Assembly: GCA_034766995.1 (NCBI GenBank)
Contig: CM068313.1
Location: forward strand, 7,359,461 to 7,423,460
Reading direction: 5' to 3'
DNA length: 64,000 nt
From: Acanthacorydalis orientalis
Taxonomy: Eukaryota > Arthropoda > Insecta > Megaloptera > Corydalidae
Below the pieces are notes generated by a model. It made no database searches and was not told the origin of the DNA. It saw nothing but the letters and a program-made list of their open reading frames with translations. Shown here one piece after another: positions 1 through 11,920 of this stretch (positions are counted from its first letter, which is position 1; each line of letters starts with the position of its first letter). Made by a program: the position numbers and the translations under genes.

Positions 1-2680
1 TTAAAATTCAGTAATAGAACATATTGTATTTATGTACTAATTATTGACAATGATGTATAGAATAAAAAAAATCTAAAAGTATCAGAAAAAATGCAATAAT
101 AATCTTAGTCGTATATTAATGTCAATTAAATAAAACCAACTATCAATTAGTACACAATTTTCCGAGTTCGCTGTTGAATTTGAGAAATGATATAAGTACA
201 TAGCCTCAATTTGTTTCATTAAAAAATCAACTAGATCCAAACACATTTATCACTGTTGATTAACAGTCTATCATTCTAACCGTTCGCTGTTTGCAATAGA
301 CAAATTAACGACAGACAAATGGTTACGTTCACGCAATACAGACAGTTAAAAGAAACAATCTTCCATTGAAATTTCAAGTCACATTGCAGTACAATTATAT
401 TCTATTATTTAATTTCACTCAAACGATTGTTTCAATAAAATATAAAAAAACAAACATTAATTATATACTGTGTCCTTGTAAAAATGTTATTTATTTTATG
501 AACGAGATGTGTTATTTCAAGCGAATTTAAATGATTAAATAATTAATAAAAATGATATTCATTTTTTGAAAGAAAAAAAATATGAAAATAAAAGTTTAAT
601 ATACAAAACGGTTTCAATGTAGAGATACATTTTTCTAACCAGAATTTTATTCTGTATTCGTTGGGTATTTATTTTATTTCTCAAGCATATGAAACTAAAA
701 ATAGTTTCCTGTCTAGCATAAATATTTTCCTCGTTTCGTTCGTCAGCTTTGTTTATTTGCTTGAAATTTTTTGTCACTGAATTTGTAGTATCTGTTTATT
801 TTATTTATTCGACCATTTTTTTTAAACGGATGAAATTTAATAATGCAAATAAAATACGTTTTCGAAACTTCTTAAGTTGACGATATAAATGAATATTTTT
901 AGATTTTTCAATTGTAATAAATCGTGATTTTTTTCGAGAAAAAATAAAATATTCTGTTCGGTTTGTAGTTATGTAAGTAAATTATGTCAAGTGAAAACTG
1001 AGATTTTATTATTTTCTGAAATCGAACATAAGATTTGTCACAAATATTCATAAAAATAACGAAAAAAAGTAGCAGCAATCGTCTATTTGTGAATATTTCC
1101 CTTGTGAATATTCAGAGCTTTTTTAAACATGGAGAGAAAAGCTAAAATTTATCAAATATTACTACACCTGTGTAGACACTAATTAAATTTTCTCCATGAA
1201 TAAAACTTTTATAATTTGATTTCATAGAAGCGAATTTATGAATTTTTTCTTCAAAATACATTCAGATAAATAAACGTACATGAATTCAAGAAATGAACTG
1301 ATTAAAGACTAATATTTAAATCAATGCTAACTTTCATTCGTTTTTTTTTTTAGAATATACATTCATTAGATTTCCCAAAATATAAAAAAATAGTCTATCA
1401 TACAAAAAACTAAATAAATATAAGATTAATAAAAATTTAGTTAGAGTAAATATTGTTTACATTTGAAAGAATAATTCTTTCTTTTAAGAATGAAGTTTTT
1501 TGTATAAATATTTTCCCTAAAACATTTCAGCGCGAATACTTGATTGTAATGTTATTAAAAAATATACAACGTCATAATATAATTAAAATGTTCAAAAATA
1601 TAGCATGCAAAATAATGAAAACGTTAATAGATTTCACAAAGTGAAAGTGATTATATATATTAAAAAAAATTGAAATATTATCCACGTTTAAAATATCGGT
1701 TTCTTCATTTTTATAGTAAACCCTGTACACGCATAACGGATCATTAATTTCTCTGGGGAACAGAGGGTTGGCTTACACACGAGATTTCATTAATTGTTTA
1801 GTATGATGTGTGTTGGTGATTAGTCTATAGCAAGTCATTATTTATTTTCATGTAAAATAGATAATATCTCATATTTAATTCTATACTACATCATGTTTTA
1901 AATTGTTCATTATATGAGTATTAGATTAAAAAATCAGTTTTATCTATTTATTATCTAGGATGTTATTATATATTTAGGTCAAATTGTAGATATTTTAATT
2001 TTAATATAATATTTGTAACAAACGAGAAACAAATGTATTAATAAACAGTCCAAGTTCTTTTTTATAAACAAGTCCTTTTTTGATTTCAGTAATTATTTTT
2101 ACACTTTTTAATTAAGCTTTTCATAAAAGTTGGAAAAATTAACCGTAATATTTTTTAATTCAAATTAAAATTTGTATCAAGTTTCAATTTTCATTCAGAG
2201 AATTTCCTGAGATAAAATCGATCAACAAATTGTTTATTTTTTATATTTTGATAAATATTTCCACAGTTTGTATTCACAGATAAAAGATATATTTTCTTTT
2301 ATTAAAAAAAAACGTTGTCCAACATGCAATATGTTTAGATTAGACAAAGTTTTGAAAACAGAGTTAAATATTGTTTTTATATAAAAAAAATATACATTTA
2401 GAAATACATATTCTAATCGATATAACTTAAAACGTATACTTTTTGTAATATATTTTCATTTATATTTACTATAAATTTAAGTCGTTGAAAACGAAATAAA
2501 CAATTAATAGAAATGTTATTTTATACAACCAAGCTTGTAGAAATTAATACAATATAAAATACAAATATCATTCACCGAAACCCATAAAATATATTTACAC
2601 AATTGTAAACAAAATATATAAAATATAATCCCATTTTATTGACATTTTTTTTTTAAAAAAAAACAAGACTTTTCTGTAAT
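1..2680. other. AT-rich non-coding stretch, nothing recognised
   Basis: No open frame with protein-like composition, no tRNA fold and no inverted repeat of note was seen. The short open frames at 559-777 and 1453-1644 are lysine/asparagine/phenylalanine-rich, as expected from random AT-rich DNA. A slightly more mixed block lies at about 1720-1800, without a recognisable motif. Confidence 0.6.
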
Positions 2681-2689
2681 ACCAAGGCC

Positions 2690-2770
2690 GATTTCGGTGG
2701 AATGCCACAACCACCTGAAAAGAATTTCCATTTATTGATTTATTATGCCAAGGCCACATCAATAAATGAA
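2690..2770. other. G+C-richer block with an 11-bp perfect hairpin
   Basis: CATTTATTGAT (2729-2739) and ATCAATAAATG (2758-2768) are exact reverse complements around an 18-nt loop. The adjoining 2688-2728 is unusually mixed in composition and reads A-D-F-G-G-M-P-Q-P-P-E-K on the plus strand, but it has no clear splice sites. It could be a degraded repeat or a tiny exon; I cannot tell which. Confidence 0.3.
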
Positions 2771-2931
2771 ATTACATAAAACAAACGTATTTTATTTAAC
2801 TGCTTTGCATACATATTGTATATTTTTTGTACACAAAATATTCATATACAAATACCTTAGATCTGAAAAATGTTATTTTATTAAACCATTATGGTATTTT
2901 ATATGCAGGGGTTGCGTTATTCATTTTATTT

Positions 2932-2935
<4 letters not shown>

Positions 2936-2978
<43 letters not shown>
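2936..2978. repeat. (TA)n microsatellite
   Basis: Pure TA run of about 43 bp, followed by a short GA-rich tail. Confidence 0.97.
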
Positions 2979-2983
<5 letters not shown>

Positions 2984-3029
2984 GAGAGAAAGAGTGTGCA
3001 TTCAATTTTTTAAAATGCCTCAAATAATC

Positions 3030-5040
3030 AAATTTCAAAAAAATTGAAAATATAAGACATGATAGTATAATGTTTGAAATAAAATATGATTTAAATGCAG
3101 GTAAATATATTTTGACACAAAAAATCCAGTAACAAAAAATTAATTCTAACCTCTATTAATTGTCTGTTTTATTTTATTTTTAGGGTTTTTATTGAAGAAG
3201 ATAATAACCTGTTTTAACAATCAATAATTCCATTTAGTCCACATTTGAGTTTCTGTTGAGGATTAAATGTTGTATTACTAATGTTTCAACTTTTTTTATT
3301 TAATTTGGAATGAATTGGCAGTTTTGAACTACATGTAAGAATAATATGGTTATTTAAGATACATTTTTTTGAAAATATCTTCCACGGTAATTCAATGTTT
3401 TAGTATTTTATTGAACTCGGGTATAAAGGAAGTAAATGATTCTAAAAACAAGTTTTAAATTCATTTCAGTCTATTTTGTCTGTTGTTGAGGGTAACTGTA
3501 AAGACAAATGAAAAATATTATTCTGTGTGTATAATTTGTTAATTTCTAATATTTGTTAATTTTTATTATTTGTTATAAGGAAGTGAGAGTTAGTGAGCAG
3601 TAATGAAGCCTCTCCTCGCTCGGGGGAGTTGACAAACGCAATAAGCAGGAGACAGAGCTCCCTAGTAGAAATAAATAATTAACTTTATGTAGAATAAACT
3701 AAAATCAATAAAGACAATGAGATAGAATTCTGTGACACATTTCTTTATAACTAAAAAAAAAACTAACAATAGAATATGACATAGTTTATTTTATTTTAAA
3801 AAGAAAAAAATATAAACTCCAATTACATTTCGATATAATGTATTAAATGAATGCTATTCGTAAAAACAATCTAACTGTTAAAGCTAAATATTTAAAATGT
3901 CATGTACAAAAAAAATCACGAACAAGTTGCCACATAGTTTTTTACATGTCGCACTATGAACAATCAAAAAGTTGTATTTTAATAATTAAGTTAGTAAATA
4001 AAGCAAGAAGCTTTTAATGTGTATACAGATTAAACTTGTTAAACATCGAGATCTGTTTTCAAACACTAAACGATGTTAAAAAGTCAAATAAAGTTCTGTT
4101 CAGTTTATATTACAGTCAAACGTAGTTAGAAAACTGTACGGTTTATAAATTATAAAATTTCTGATGTTGAATTGTGATTAATGATACATAATACTTGGAA
4201 TTTTCATTATTGAATCTGGAATGTTTTATATTTAATGAAAAAGTTAAATGAATTAAACTATATGTTCGTATATAGAGTCTATTAAATAATTTTCTATTTG
4301 AAAAACACTCCTAAAGCAATTTAATTCTTATTGCGTAGTATTCTACATACATCTCATCTCCAGAAAAATATTTTTTTAAAAAAAAACATTCTTAAGGATA
4401 ACATTCAGAAAGACGGTTGTAGTTATTCGAAAATTATCCAGACACGACTTTTATTTTTACTTTTAGTTTAATAAACGGAAAATAATTACCAAGCGACAAA
4501 TAAGCTTAGTAAAAAGAATGATTATCAATCATTTCTTCCTTGGATACAAAAAACAATTTTTTTTAACACGAAGCAATGTTATATAAGAACAACAGATTGA
4601 TCAAGTCTTAATACTGTAGACTAATTCTTTGAATTCTTAAAATTAAACGGTTGAAACCAAACAAGTTATAACAAGAATCATAAGTTAAATAATGATCCGA
4701 TATTTTAACAGATTAATTCTATCTTACACAATTAAATTTTAATATTTAATTTTAGATGTATTTTCTTACAGAAAAATGCACTAAATTTCTGAAATATTTA
4801 TTTCTTAAAATACCTACCATTTATTATTTTTTATGCAATACATTTGGGTTAATTTCAGAATAAAATCGACAAGTACTTAATGTTTGATATTTTCTTAAAA
4901 AAATATTCTTTCTCTATTACTATTATAATTATTATTAATATTCTACATATTAGAAGATATTAATTAATACATTTTATAATTCTGTTCAATACTTCTTTTT
5001 CATTAAAAATATGTACTGAAAGATTAGAATCAAAAATAAT
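3030..5040. other. AT-rich non-coding stretch
   Basis: Nothing gene-like was seen. The only compositional break is a G+C-rich patch at about 3590-3665 (CTCC...GGGGAG self-complementary core), too short to classify. Confidence 0.55.
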
Positions 5041-5101
5041 TTTGAAATGTTTTTTAAAAAAAATAATTTATTTTGAGATGAAATTAAAAAAGAAGTACTG
5101 T

Positions 5102-5103
<2 letters not shown>

Positions 5104-5133
<30 letters not shown>
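5104..5133. repeat. (TA)n microsatellite at a mariner break
   Basis: About 30 bp of TA ending about 12 bp before the point where recognisable mariner transposase begins, so the array sits at the 5' break of the element. Confidence 0.95.
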
Positions 5134-5140
<7 letters not shown>

Positions 5141-5145
5141 TGTCT

Positions 5146-5569
5146 AGCTAGCAAGGTGATAGTCACTGTTTTTTGGGATTCTCAACGAATCATTCTGATC
5201 GACTACTTAACGAAAAGAAAAACGATAACAGGAATCTATTATATAATATTATTGGACCGTTTAAAAGAAGAGCTGAAACAAAACCGGCCAAGATTGGCAC
5301 ACAAAAAAGTGTTTTTTCAGCAAGACAACGCGCCGTCCCACAAATCAACCATCGCAATGAGAAACTTACACGAATTAGGCTTCGAATTGATTCCTCATTC
5401 ACCCTATTCTCCGGTCTTGACCCCGTGCGACTTCTTCCTCTTACCAAACTTGAAAATTTGGCTCGTTGGGAAGAAATTCTCGTCGAATGAGGATGTGATT
5501 GCCGCCGTCAATTCATATTTTGCAGACTCGCTGCAGCAAGTGTATAATCCTCAATGGAGACTATATTGA
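5146..5569 (+). pseudogene. mariner transposase, C-terminal catalytic half
   Basis: The frame reads through KVIVTVFWDSQ, then FFQQDNAPSHKST, then HSPYSPVLTPCDFF, to a stop at 5567-5569. The second and third catalytic aspartates (QQD and PCD) are separated by exactly 34 residues, the mariner DD34D spacing. The usual SPDLAPCD box is altered to SPVLTPCD. The DNA-binding half and the first catalytic Asp are absent, so no active enzyme can be made. Upstream in-frame sequence (5042-5145) is Lys-rich and Ile-Tyr repeat and is not part of the family. The frame is nevertheless uninterrupted over about 140 codons, which suggests a fairly young insertion compared with the other mariners here. Confidence 0.88.
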
Positions 5570-5644
5570 GAAATAAAATCGATTTTTTCCCAAAAACGGT
5601 ATTTAACTTTCTTTTTTTACTATACTTATCAAACTACCCTTGTA
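5146..5644 (+). mobile_element. 5'-truncated mariner element (irritans-like)
   Basis: The C-terminal half of a mariner transposase is followed by a short 3' UTR and an end sequence, ACTACCCTTGTA at 5633-5644. That end matches the 3' end of the relative at 51441-51822, and its inverse resembles the 5' end at 11275 (TACGAGGGTT). The 5' half is missing and the break is next to a (TA)n array. The homologous join at 5146 corresponds to about 11604 in the relative at 11275-11920. It is a non-autonomous fossil, and the subfamily assignment is from protein resemblance only. Confidence 0.9.
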
Positions 5645-5781
5645 AGTTTACTATGTAAAATAAATCAAAATTGTGTACCTTTTTTAAAAAGTTATTATTG
5701 TCTTCAAATGACAAATCGAATAATTTTTTTGACAAGATAAAATATTTCTTAATACTTAAAATGAAAAGAATACACAACACC

Positions 5782-5783
<2 letters not shown>

Positions 5784-5833
<50 letters not shown>
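5784..5833. repeat. (TA)n microsatellite
   Basis: Pure TA run of about 50 bp. Confidence 0.97.
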
Positions 5834-5834
<1 letters not shown>

Positions 5835-5899
5835 TTGTTTGACTGTAGTGTATGAATGTGTGGGTCTATCATTAATCTCTCAATAATTAAAAACCCTGA

Positions 5900-6480
5900 C
5901 TAGATATTGCAAAACTTGCATATTCATATATAACTCATAATAATTTATCGATATGGTTATAAAACAATTTCATATACGGGTTATTATCTGCATTTATGGT
6001 AACAATATTATTATGTCAGGGTCGGATTAAAATCGAGGTCACCTTCTCCGTATAGTTACGCCTCAGAAAATATATAAATAAAAAAAATCAACAGCAACAC
6101 TGTATATTCATATAAACATTCCGGTTTATAGCAAATTGCGTTCGACTCAAAATATACCCTACGGTAATAATTGTACCTGCATGCGTTGTATACTACGAGC
6201 TCCGACAATCGAAATAACGAATGCTCAATGTAGATTAAAACAGAAACGATTTTTTTTATTTATTTATGCGAATACATTATATACTCATATGATATGATTC
6301 TGACGATTGCGATGATCGTTCGTATTGCTCGCGGTCAATCTGCTTTATTGCGGGAAAATATTGGATTGCGTTGAATGTCCACGCCGATGGTTTATACACA
6401 GTTGAATAATATGTCAATGAGTCAGATGTGGGCACTGATGTCAGTGTGATTTTTATTATATTTTTTCTGGATTAAATTGC
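5900..6480. promoter_or_regulatory. possible conserved non-coding islet
   Basis: Composition is more even than in the flanks, with many CpG and no coding frame or repeat structure. Non-repetitive mixed-composition islands of this kind in AT-rich insect DNA are often regulatory. This is inference from composition only. Confidence 0.25.
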
Positions 6481-6619
6481 TTTTTCGTATATGTAGTATT
6501 GATTTATCGCCGGGAATTATTTGCAAATACAATAAAATTATTAGGTTTGTACGAGGATTTTATAATTTTATTCTTGCATATATACAAAATTTTATAAAAA
6601 AAGGTTCTGTGTATTTGTT

Positions 6620-6955
6620 TAGATAAGAGTAGAGTGATAAGTACATGTGTTTGACAAGAAAACACAACTTTTTGAGCAAATCCTTTTTTATTTTTCAAAG
6701 TAATCTATTTTTAGGTCGATGCACTTAATCCAATTTTTTTATCCCTTCCGAATAGTACCGTTTATCAAACTATTCAAAATAGGCATTTAAAGCACCGATA
6801 ACGAATTTGATGCAAATCACTTACTTCCGAGACATTTCTTCAAGTCTGGAAACAGAAAAAAGTCATACGGTGCCAAATCTGGAGAGTATGGTGTATGTGA
6901 AAGCGATTCATAGTGAAATTCATGAACTTTTGCCATATTCTGTCGAATATGGGTA
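6620..6955 (-). mobile_element. mariner fossil, transposase C-terminal region
   Basis: Read on the minus strand from about 6950 downward, the translation gives AKVHEFHYESLSHTPYSPD, then LAPYDFF, then with frameshifts FPDLKKCLGSK and NAYFE.FDKRYYSEGIKKLD. This is the order seen in mariner transposase from the region just before the third catalytic Asp to the C terminus. At least one frameshift (after PYDFF) and several stops are present. The piece before AKVHE, carrying the first two catalytic residues, is missing. It is a different lineage from the element at 5146-5644, with different flanking wording and no shared end sequence. Confidence 0.8.
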
Positions 6956-7204
6956 ATTATCAATTTACCCTCGTATTTTCAGAGACGCAAAAATAAATGC
7001 TGTTTTTTTTGTTCATATATTTTATTGTATTTTAGAAGAAAACCTTTTTCGATTTCACTCTAAATTTATTTAAGAATTTGTTTAGTGAATTATTTTGTTT
7101 TTTTAATTAAAATGATAATCTCTATTTAACGTTAAGTAAATAAAAATAATCACTTCCAGGATGACAGGAAAGTAAAACGTCTTGTATCTTTAAAATCAAA
7201 CATC

Positions 7205-7690
7205 TTTTTCCTTTTAAATGATTCGCGTTTCTGTTTTTAATTACTAGTTTCAGCACGTGTGACATCTTAATGTAGATTTTTGATAACTTTATAAAAAACT
7301 AATTAATCTAAACTCTATTAGCTCTACTAACTAGATTTATATACGATACGGTTCTGCTACTTTGAATAAATTCAATTTCAGAAATGTTTTTTTTCATTAC
7401 ACAAATTAAAATATTTTTTCTGGTCAAAAATGCTACAGATACTAGAAAATTTGATTTTTATGTACCTCAAAGACGATGATTCGCTGTCGAAATGCGCATA
7501 AACAACAATCACAAATCATCAACACATGAAAAAATTTGATCAGATATTTATTTCTAATTTGTGAAGTGAAAAAAAGTCATTTGTGTAAACTCGATTTCGA
7601 TTTTCAATAAATCTCTTCGATTTACTTGGAGATGCCACGCGTGCTAAAACTAGTGACTGAGAACAGAAAATCACAGTATCAAAAAAACAA
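7205..7690. repeat. fold-back element with diverged inverted arms
   Basis: The left arm at about 7240-7300 contains ACTAGTTTCAGCACGTGTGA followed by CATCTTAATGTAGATTTTTGATAACTT. The right arm at about 7610-7680 contains the inverse, ACTTGGAGATGCCACGCGTG then CTAAAACTAGTGACTGAGAACAGAAA. The same arm sequence recurs as inverted pairs at 11990-12350 and 25000-25205 and singly at 44815-44925. The arms here are well diverged and about 300 bp apart, so the copy looks old. Confidence 0.55.
7480..7590 (+). repeat. decayed dispersed repeat copy (ATTTGTGAA family)
   Basis: Shares GCTGTCGAAATGCGCATAAA, TTTGATCAGATATTTATTTC and a terminal TTTGTGAA-type motif, in the same order as copies at about 9110, 14600, 21840, 26010 and 47740. 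It lies inside the fold-back element 7205-7690. Confidence 0.35.
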
Positions 7691-8159
7691 AGATCATCAA
7701 TATTATACATCAGCAGGATGTCAGATATAAAAATTCACAATTATAATTTTATAATTATTTTCATTCGATTTCAATATGTTTGACAAGAAAAGCACGAAAT
7801 ATAGGATAGAAATCTGTACAGTTGGATTGTCATTACATTTCTTTGAAGTAATAAATAATTTATAACATGCAAATAAACTATGTTTTTAAAATATAAACAT
7901 TTCTTTACATTTAAATTTCATATTAAACTCTGTTAAGGATGACGTATTATTTTTATAGAAAGAAGTTTTACCGTACTGAATTAAATATTAATTTAAATAA
8001 AGCCCAACATTCTCTTTTTCCTTTCTATTTATTTATATGTTTATATGTAAACAGAAAAAATTAATTAAAATGAAACAAGTATGAACAGTATCTTTAAGAA
8101 AAACAAGAAATGATTATTATTATATATATATATATATGCGATGATTAAAACGTTTTAAA

Positions 8160-8520
8160 TATTCATATTTTCCGAAATACTGTAAACGAATCCGTCAGTC
8201 GAATTAATATCTTGTTAAAAATACATTAAAACACATTGACCTTGACACTGACTACACGAGGCGAAGAAAATGTCTATGTTTCGGCCTTGGAATCACTTTG
8301 TGACTGGAAATTTTAACATTAAAATGTAGAAAGACAAGTTATGAAACGCCGATATACCTATTATTCGACGTAACCGATGGTGAATATTAATTTGATTTCC
8401 ACCCACGTCACCTTTCTTCAGTACCGGCGAAAATGACCAATTGTATGTGTTATATAACCGAGTATAATTAATATTGTCGTTTGTGGCCATATTTATTTTA
8501 TAACGTAGTGATAATGTAGT
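8160..8520. promoter_or_regulatory. possible regulatory islet with nuclear-receptor half site
   Basis: A mixed-composition islet with CpG. TGACCTTGA at 8237-8245 is, on the minus strand, TCAAGGTCA, the extended half site bound by FTZ-F1/ERR-type nuclear receptors. No coding frame of note is present. Function is inferred from composition and one motif. Confidence 0.25.
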
Positions 8521-8539
8521 TTGTATTCGTGTATAGTAA

Positions 8540-9100
8540 AGTATGAATACATTAATAAGTCGGGAATGGTTGGTGTTGTTTGTATATTCAAAAAAAATGA
8601 GTTGGGTTTATAGTTTTTTTTATCTACATAGTATTTAAGTTGTTTCTCGTGAAGTCTCTTTTGATAGCTGTTCTGAATTGGATTTAAGTACATTACTTAA
8701 TCCAAAATTTCTAAAATTCCTTTTTGGTAATATATTTACATTTTTTAAATCAATAGAAATTTAATTAAGAACTTTCAGAAATTAATTAATTTTTTACCTC
8801 ATACATTTTTTTGAGCAAAATAGTTCAATATATTATTATAGATCATTTTTGATTGTTACTTATATGCATTTCGATTCGAGTACCATTATCCTCATTGTGC
8901 TGAAGTACAAAAAAATATATATTTTACAGCTGCAAAAAAATTTTTTTATGCTTTGTCACTCTGAATGTGATGCAATAAAATTCTAAATACACATCATCAA
9001 CAATCAAAAATGATCGATAATGAATTATATAACATTTTTCTAATTGATTTAATCTAATTTTTCCAGATCAAAAATATTACAGGTAAAGAAACAAACAGAT
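8540..9100. other. AT-rich non-coding stretch
   Basis: No gene, repeat structure or motif recognised. Confidence 0.55.
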
Positions 9101-9109
9101 TTTCGCGCG

Positions 9110-9250
9110 CTGTGAAGAGGATGGAATCTCTATTAAAATGCAAATAAGCACTAATTAAATTTATCAATAAATTTATTGAATATTTTTGATCAGTAACATT
9201 TTAAACGGTTTGTAGGCTGAAAAAATAAGGAATTTGTGAAAGAGGATTTA
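9110..9250 (+). repeat. decayed dispersed repeat copy (ATTTGTGAA family)
   Basis: Contains GGAATCTCTATTAAAATGCA and, about 85 bp later, TTTTTGATCAGTAAC and GGAATTTGTGAAAGAGGATT, the same ordered blocks as the copy at 47740-47890. Confidence 0.4.
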
Positions 9251-9254
9251 GTTG

Positions 9255-9980
9255 TCAGTGTCAAATTTGTATTAAATTGGAGTATTAATTCATTTATGTA
9301 AAATAAATTTAGAATAATTATTCAGTTGTTTATCTTATTATTGCTTATCTATTTTTTTAATAAATTAACTAAAAGAGAATTATTTAATTTTCAAAAATAA
9401 ATGCACATCACTAGGACAGCAGATTCGGAGACAGGAATTCCAATAAAGAAAAAGATTTTAATTTCAACTGAACTTCCCAATTTTTTCTTGCTTTCAATCA
9501 AGAATGCACTAGTTTCAAAATACATTATTATGATTGAGTTAAAAAAACCCTCTTCAACCTTAAATAAAATGTGACCCTTATACTATTTCTTGCAAAAAAT
9601 AAAATTTCTTTCCCAAAACCATTAAATCATAAGAATAGATAATAATTTCTCTTCAAATTACCTTTATTCTCGAATCAGTTCTGTCTAATATTTATTATGA
9701 TACTTTTATTATTTACAACGTATGAATATTAAGTTAAACCATTAAACATGTTTCAATTTTAGATACAAAAATCTCAGATATAAAATCAGTCTCGCATTCA
9801 AATATAAAACACTGTTTCTCACGTGTTTTCATTGCAAACCAACATCCGTGTTCTTTCGACTTTGTTTTCGTTATGCTGTTATACAATAATTAATTAATGA
9901 AGTAATACGCATTTGTTGTTTCTCCAAACATTTCAAGTTTGAATAACAATTGCGATTGTTCGGTCGACATTTGGTCGACA
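9255..9980. other. AT-rich non-coding stretch
   Basis: No gene or structured repeat recognised. Confidence 0.5.
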
Positions 9981-9981
9981 A

Positions 9982-9983
<2 letters not shown>

Positions 9984-10017
<34 letters not shown>
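9984..10017. repeat. (TA)n microsatellite
   Basis: TA run of about 34 bp. Confidence 0.96.
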
Positions 10018-10022
<5 letters not shown>

Positions 10023-10141
10023 CATGGTCACAGTACAATAACCTCAACTTTATCATCGTTCCATTCAATGCAAAAAGTAATTGAAATGCGTGAGTAATTT
10101 TGCAATTAGTTGTGTAGAACGAAAAGATATAACATAAAAGT

Positions 10142-10320
10142 CGACGTCACGTGAGGCTTCAACTTCCTTGTATTGCACTTAATGAATGAGTCATTGTAAT
10201 ATGTATTTCGTATAAAAGTACAGCTCTCCATATACCAATACTTCCTTTATTCTTCCTCTGCTCACTTCATTAAAATAATTTCTTAATAAAAGATGATTAT
10301 GAAGACTATGTGAAGGTTTG
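10142..10320 (+). promoter_or_regulatory. TATA-box promoter-like block
   Basis: In order on the plus strand: a GACGTCAC CRE-like site (10143-10150) overlapping a CACGTG E-box (10148-10153), an AP-1-type TGAGTCA (10187-10193), and TATAAAAG (10211-10218). A pyrimidine-rich transcript start zone would then lie near 10240-10260. Spacing from TATA to the predicted start is normal. Downstream, an ATG at 10293 is preceded by TAATAAAAG but meets TGA after six codons. A possible donor (AAG|GTTTGT) lies at 10316. Whether this drives a real gene is unknown, as no coding exon is recognisable next to it. Confidence 0.45.
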
Positions 10321-10358
10321 TATCAAATATAATTAAGTTATTTTTAAGCAAATGTGTC

Positions 10359-10361
<3 letters not shown>

Positions 10362-10389
<28 letters not shown>
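10362..10389. repeat. (TA)n microsatellite
   Basis: TA run of about 28 bp. Confidence 0.95.
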
Positions 10390-10393
<4 letters not shown>

Positions 10394-10599
10394 AACATGG
10401 TTGAAATTAAAATTTTTAATTTATGAAAATTTGTATTATTATAATATTTAAACAAATTCATTCGGTCGACAGCATTTTTTTCTTTATTAATGATTACTTA
10501 TTAAAAACTAAAAACAATCACTTTCTGAAAAAATTAGTGTGTATTACAAAATTAGACTTAATGTTTATACATTCTAGACTGAAAAGCACTTAATACACT

Positions 10600-10919
10600 T
10601 TAACCCTTAGCGGACTAATGCTGCAGTAACGCGGCATAGCACTTTTACTTACTAGGTCGAATGTCTGCGTACATTGCGGCAAAAAAATCATTTTATCATT
10701 TTCATTGTTATTATATTTTCATTTAAAACGTTAAGTGATATGTCGGCTCCTTTTAGTTAATTCATTTCCATTCGTTATCTGTATTTTCACTGAAAATAAA
10801 TATTTTTTTTCTTTATACTTGATATAAAAATCCTAAACGGATAATTTTTCTTCGTATAAAAAATTGCTTGGACACAGCGGTCAGCAAAATTAAAATACTT
10901 CCGGACCGTTAAGGATTAA
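10600..10919. mobile_element. TTAA-bounded MITE, piggyBac-like
   Basis: The left end is TTAACCCTTAGCGGAC and the inverse of the right end is TTAATCCTTAACGGTC, 13 of 16 positions identical. Both begin with TTAA, the duplicated target of the piggyBac superfamily. Total length is 320 bp including both TTAA. There is no transposase frame, so it would need mobilisation in trans. The interior is AT-rich with a few CG dinucleotides. The assignment rests on the TTAA target and C/T-rich ends. Confidence 0.6.
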
Positions 10920-11274
10920 AAATGTAATAAAGTAACTTTTTGGCAACAATTAGCTCGATTTATATTTTAAAAATGTAGAAACGTGTTGATGAGATTCAGT
11001 ACCAATTCTTTTATAGAATTTTACATAATGAAGCCATGAAAATAAGTTAGATTTGTCCGTACCATTAGCTGTACTATCCATTAGTACTAGATTTTTTTAT
11101 TACTTAGTATCAGTCTTAGTATTCAAGTCATTTACTTAGTATCAAGCCATTTTCTTAAAAAATATATATATTGTCAGTGTCGAACTATGAAAGATGAACT
11201 ATGGCTTAAGGTTATAATTTATGAAGATTTTTAAGAAAATCTGGCTTACAAATTGTCCAAAGTAGTCATTAAAT

Positions 11275-11920
11275 ACGAGGGTTCTTTTATCAGTTTGATT
11301 AATTCCTATGATGTGGCATCACCATTTATTTGGTAACCCTCATGGGTATCAAGTTTCACTTTTCAAACTAGCATAGGCGAAATTTCAACCAGAAGCCACG
11401 CGTTGTTCACGTTCTACAGATGTTTAAAGCAAGCATTGTAGCAGTTACCACAAAAATGGAAAAACTATCAGGACTTTTTACGTCGATTCGTCACCGTGGA
11501 TGAAACAAGGATCTACCACTACACACCAGAGTCGAAGAAGCAGTCAAAGCGGTGGACAACGACTAGTGAAAGTGCGTTGAAGAAGGCGAAGACCGTTTTT
11601 CCGGCTAGGAAGGTGATAGCCAGTGTTTTTTGGGATTCTCAAGGAAACATTCTGATCGAGTACTTAATGAAGGGAAAAACGATAACAGAAACCTATAGAA
11701 GAAATGAAACAAAAATGACCAAGATTGGCGTACAAAAAAGTACTTTTTCACCAGACAATGAGACAAATCGACCGTCGTAATGGCAAAATTGCATGAATTA
11801 GGCTTCGAATTGATTCCTCATCTATCCTATTCTTCGAAGTTGGTCCCGTGCGACTTCTTCCTCTTCCCAAACTTGAAAATTTCTCTTCCCAAACAGAAAC
11901 TCAAATGATACTAAAGGTAG
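11275..11920 (+). mobile_element. mariner element, internally deleted, 3' end missing
   Basis: Starts TACGAGGGTTCTTTTATCAG at 11275 right after a TA-containing flank and continues with a 5' leader (CACGCGTTGTTCACGTTCTA) also found at 51441-51822. It then jumps directly into the middle of the transposase. The DNA-binding half is deleted and the 3' end runs out near 11920 without the terminal ACCCTTGTA. Same lineage as 5146-5644. Confidence 0.85.
11496..11900 (+). pseudogene. mariner transposase, central-to-C-terminal remnant
   Basis: The frame opens at VDETRIYHYTPESKKQS, carrying the first catalytic Asp, and continues through ALKKAKTVFPARKVIASVFW to SPDN, the second Asp. A frameshift follows within DNETNRPS. 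The third box is recovered in another frame as LVPCDFFLFPNLK at about 11845-11875, then the copy ends. All three catalytic aspartates can be located but not in one frame, and the N-terminal helix-turn-helix half is gone. The element cannot encode a working enzyme. Confidence 0.85.

Noticed and set aside
5190..5490. Two further open frames overlapping the mariner at 5173-5490 and 5190-5447
   Set aside because: They are other-frame shadows of the transposase remnant.
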